Shown one piece after another: positions 16,101-16,136 of a stretch of DNA of 16,136 nucleotides (positions are counted from its first letter, which is position 1; each line of letters starts with the position of its first letter). Position numbers and translations under genes: made by a program. Under the pieces are notes generated by a model. That model was not told where the DNA came from, did no database searches, and saw only the letters and a program-made list of their open reading frames with translations. The stretch is from a bacterium (GTDB taxonomy: Bacteria > Bacillota > Bacilli > Lactobacillales > Streptococcaceae): assembly GCA_905221125.1 (NCBI GenBank), contig CAJNBY010000026.1, positions 1 to 16,136 on the forward strand, in the 5' to 3' direction.

Positions 16101-16136
16101 CAAGAGTACAGAGGAGGTTACGGTAACGGTTGAAGT
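6979..16136 (+). CDS. Giant Rib-repeat surface adhesin (partial, 3' end outside window)
   Basis: The frame from ATG 6979 (GAGGAG at 6967-6972) stays open to the window edge: 3052 codons with no stop or frameshift. Order: signal peptide 1-45 (KKGKHFLFG before the hydrophobic stretch, cleavage after VHA); charged helical, possibly coiled-coil region about 46-275 with a FIVAR-like SRAQAVLDKAGASQDEI; unique beta-type region about 290-450 (GFRGIVYTH...YTFTFIIK); a segment with LTENEKTTLIEKF at about 450-530; degenerate half-unit to 782; eight composite units 783-2902; then simple Rib repeats. Rib motifs such as VTYPDGSKDTVNVTV recur. After the signal peptide I see no Cys codon, typical of Gram-positive stalk proteins. 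An LPXTG anchor is expected beyond the edge but not seen. Likely role: a long rigid stalk presenting the N-terminal domains to a host or bacterial ligand. The ligand is unknown. The repeats are variable and the gene sits beside a truncated gene, so it is probably accessory. Confidence 0.9.
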   Translation, partial: MFFNRKGINQKNWRMIKKGKHFLFGCTLFLATGAVMIQNPHLVHADEMVASLNDSTKAKDEDPNSEKVSNDVENHPQVENHVKESDKISENVQEDKSVEKAVENTVKTVNKTTLNELIEKIRNTDLQTKTVKSVENLNLSLSRAQAVLDKAGASQDEIDKEVQVLSDSFAQLEEKSNDIDKKEKQADKENDSDEKKNLLTEKIAKVQALVSEINQLAGEISYEFSESESKSLQAFGDLSEEKSTDSEVDGALNEAKSLRNKVANRVTRAHSGKRDPRNGKPIDGKGESGFRGIVYTHKENRRDGHLIENGSTAVYYNSDEIWSLIEIKGERVGNERKFTTYARGKVVEDVTPYYIVTVGFTANSPIKGLKMQVAYWDKKAGVQRVREIENGRTEINNPITNAAIRGVVGEGAIVQPGRYEVHIASNTRVAPNQLKPYTFTFIIKPQSERNTVKDLSQTYVDDVRHLTENEKTTLIEKFKIEHPNIMNPSGHKVDFDHAEVSADGTTMTIHFKDGFNPKTIQTNATNDVEAKHSSLTAYFGDSKELYTNPRQLVRSKTGHEVPATAQVTYKTPFNLQQAGTRNVVVTTTYQNGVSKDVTTPYTVLDFIGKQDKKINQNQSGQLGDARNYVTVSNNSAVPGELTVRWKGGSSNVDTSAAGIQHKEIEILRGSHLMKTVNIPVEIVDNINPTITAPDTVTLTRAEGLPTNISVDAQDNARGIGLKDANPIVVENLANPLRYNPSTKRIELSGVIPNQLQSFQATVKAVDKKGNTATKAIRFNVQAQTDKYTATANPQKQTVSYLATPSAEASVSTTGLPTGTRYTWKTTPNTSSPGDKSGVVEVTYPDTSKDTVNVTVAVRKLSDEYVPTGTKIVRNQNAPVTNNDLKAAVSVNNNGNSKVKSVTASPISTVHAGTQTIRATVTYLDNTTDPVDIPLEVKDETAPTIQTPNDRQNWDLIALDRTLPSIKVTSVDNNGGTGIKSTTVTGLPDFLVYDNATKTIKFKNGVQEVTKLPVGQDSKIYNATIQVTDNSNNSSQRQVTITVKSMTTKFTATPNGQKQTVSYGETPDAGTSVNKNGLPTGTAYTWATNPSTTTGPGDKSGVVTVTYPDGSKDTVNVTVAVRKLSDEYAPTGTKITREQNTAVTNDDLKAAVTISNNGNNKVKSVTPVGTITTVNAGTQTIRATVTYLDNTTDPVDIPLEVKDETAPTIQTPNDRQNWDLIALDRTLPSIKVTSVDNNGGTGVKSTTITGLPDFLVYDDATKTIKFKNGIQEVTKLPVGQDSKIYNATIQVTDNSNNSSQRQVTITVKSMTTKYTATPNSQKQTVSYGEAPDAGTSVNKTGLPEGTSYAWKTTPSTTTGPGDKSGVVTVTYPDDSIDTVNVTINVRRLADEYAPTGTKITREQNTAVTNDDLKAAVTISNNGNNKVKSVTPVGTISTAEFGNKTINATVTYLDDTTDSVTIPLEVRDVTKPTIQAPTENQLWEVTSLDKTFPSIKIAVVDNAGGSGVKSIEAKNLPSFLKYDKTTSSIVFQDGVHEVPKLSGISRTTRNVTFVVEDNAGNRSERNIQISQISMAEKYNPQANTTVQELSHGETPNPKTSVNTEGLPGDTRYVWKTTPDTSKPGDKTSVVTVTYPDDSVDEVTATVKVRKLSDEYNVTGAQIEVNQNDPVTNDDLKAKVTATSTVGNVSGTDKISTVTAPTINTANYGEQNITATVTFKDGTTKEVTIPLKVKDVTKPTISAPTNGQNWDLIAVEGENPNIAVTSEDNAGGSGVKTTTVTGLPDFLEYNESTKKIQFKAGVTGVPSLPEGANEQPHNVAITVVDNAGNEATTNVTITVKSMTTKYEATANPDKQTVSYGATPDAGTSVSQTGLPEGTSYAWKTRPVATIPGEKDGVVEVTYKDGSKDTVNVKVTVKELSSEYAVSGTPIEVNQNDPVTNDDLKAKVTATSTVGDANGTDKISTVTAPEISTANYGEQNITATVTFKDGTTKEVTIPLKVKDVTKPTISAPTNGQNWDLIAVEGSNPEISVTSEDNVGGSGVKTTTVTGLPDFLEYNESTKKIQFKAGVTGVPSLPEGTDVQPHNVKVTVADNAGNEATTNVTITVKSMTTKYDATPNTQKQTVSYGETPDAGTSVNQTGLPEGTSYAWKTTPVTTTPGEKDGVVEVTYKDGSKDTVDVKVTVKELSSEYEVTGAPIEVNQNDPISNDDLKAKVTATSTVGNVSGTDKISTVTTPTINTANYGDQSVSATVTFKDGTTKEVTIPLKVKDVTKPTIQSPTNGQNWDLIAVEGSNPDISVTSEDNTGGSGVKATTVTGLPDFLEYNESTKKIQFKAGVSGVPSLPEGTDVQPHNVKVTVADNAGNEATTNVTITVKSMTTKYEATANPDKQTVSYGETPDAGASVSQTGLPEGTSYAWKTTPVTTTPGEKVGVVEVTYKDGSKDIVNVKVTVKELSSEYEVTGATIEVNQNTPVTNDDLKAKVTAASTVGDANGTDKISTVTAPTISTVNYGDQNITATVTFKDGTTKEVTIPLKVKDVTKPTISAPAENTNWEMTALDKALPNMEVRAEDNENGSGIKNVTVTGLPDYLEYDSTTNAIKFKSGKQTVEKLAENTPSQEFTLNIRAEDKAGNVSERTAKITVSSMSAKNTPTPIPQNTGYGQVPDPNASVDKAGLPDGTKVTWKTPPVVNTPGTTTGVAEVTYPDGSKDVVTVNVTVRKVSEDFTATGTQIEVNQNVSVTPEMLKGAVTATNAQGENGNSKIATVESKTPINTEAYGDQTIQAKVTYIDGSEQDVTIPLKVKDVTDPTIQTPAENTNWGMTALDKTLPPMKVEAKDNANGSGIATIEVRNMPSFLTFDQASGTIVFKEGVLEVPRIDSDNVMHGVTIVARDKAGNSTSKLVNITVSSMRGKYSPTAIAQEVDNGHIPDPETSVNKTGLPEGTSVTWKTNPEVSTPGSHPTVALVTYPDGTVDEVTVPITVKEQKETFNPTAKDPAPTAKHGSEPSAEGSINTENLPKGTTYTWVEKPDTNTTPGSKPGKVLITYPDKSTEEVTVTVE
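9709..9884 (+). repeat. Near-identical 176-nt block, copy 1 (unit 1)
   Basis: This segment matches 10501-10676 base for base except for one synonymous change (T at 9756, G at 10548), an exact offset of 792 nt. It spans the end of module B and the start of module C. Confidence 0.95.
10501..10676 (+). repeat. Near-identical 176-nt block, copy 2 (unit 2)
   Basis: Partner of the block at 9709-9884. The flanking sequence of the two units is less similar, so the identity is patchy along the unit rather than uniform. Confidence 0.95.
15685..16136 (+). repeat. Start of a simple 75-residue Rib repeat series
   Basis: After unit 8 the composite pattern stops. A Rib domain with Tyr at 15697 (KYSPTA) is followed exactly 225 nt later by another with Phe at 15922 (TFNPTAKDPAP), without modules B and C. 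Each has the Gly-Leu-Pro/Asn-Leu-Pro, Trp and TYPDG/TYPDK motifs of canonical Rib domains. The second runs to the window edge, so more copies probably follow. Confidence 0.85.

Overview
The window looks like chromosome of a mitis-group Streptococcus (S. pneumoniae, S. mitis or a close relative). The evidence is an intact RUP-type pneumococcal repeat, AT-rich DNA with consensus TTGNNN/TATAAT promoters and GGAGG ribosome binding sites, a yybP-ykoY manganese riboswitch in front of a P-type cation ATPase (an arrangement known from the pneumococcal mgtA gene), and a Rib-repeat surface protein. The exact species cannot be read from this sequence alone.

Layout. Positions 1-197 hold a RUP repeat and a strong terminator belonging to something upstream. 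Positions 212-3164 are a complete regulated unit: promoter, Mn-sensing riboswitch with its terminator, the Ca2+/Mn2+ P-type ATPase gene, and a UUCG-loop terminator. Positions 3186-5269 are a two-gene operon: a peptide-deformylase-like protein with a degenerate motif I, then an unrecognised 531-residue membrane protein with a large outer domain. A separate 54-residue two-helix membrane protein follows (5334-5498) with its own terminator. Next comes yaaA (5577-6305), whose promoter is placed so that the transcript should begin at or next to the start codon (leaderless). A bidirectional terminator (6352-6405) separates it from a reverse-strand NADPH-dependent FMN reductase gene that keeps only its C-terminal ~110 codons.

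The right 57% of the window (6979-16136) is one uninterrupted reading frame that runs off the edge: at least 3052 residues of a giant secreted, probably cell-wall-anchored surface protein. It has a signal peptide, a charged helical N-terminal region, unique beta-type domains, then eight composite units of 262-267 residues (two Rib-like domains plus one Ig/cadherin-like domain), and finally the start of a series of simple 75-residue Rib repeats. Units 1-2 share a 176-nt block with one mismatch, and other units are visibly chimeric, so the array has been reshaped by recent recombination. The broken reductase gene beside it suggests that the surface gene arrived, or was swapped, at this locus by replacing the reductase 5' end.

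The left half is ordinary core genome with a metal and redox flavour (Mn export, YaaA, flavin reductase remnant). The right half is accessory. The most interesting points are the giant composite-repeat protein and its insertion junction, the leaderless yaaA arrangement, the deformylase-like protein lacking the catalytic glutamine, and an exact tandem duplication of an extended -10 element in front of it.
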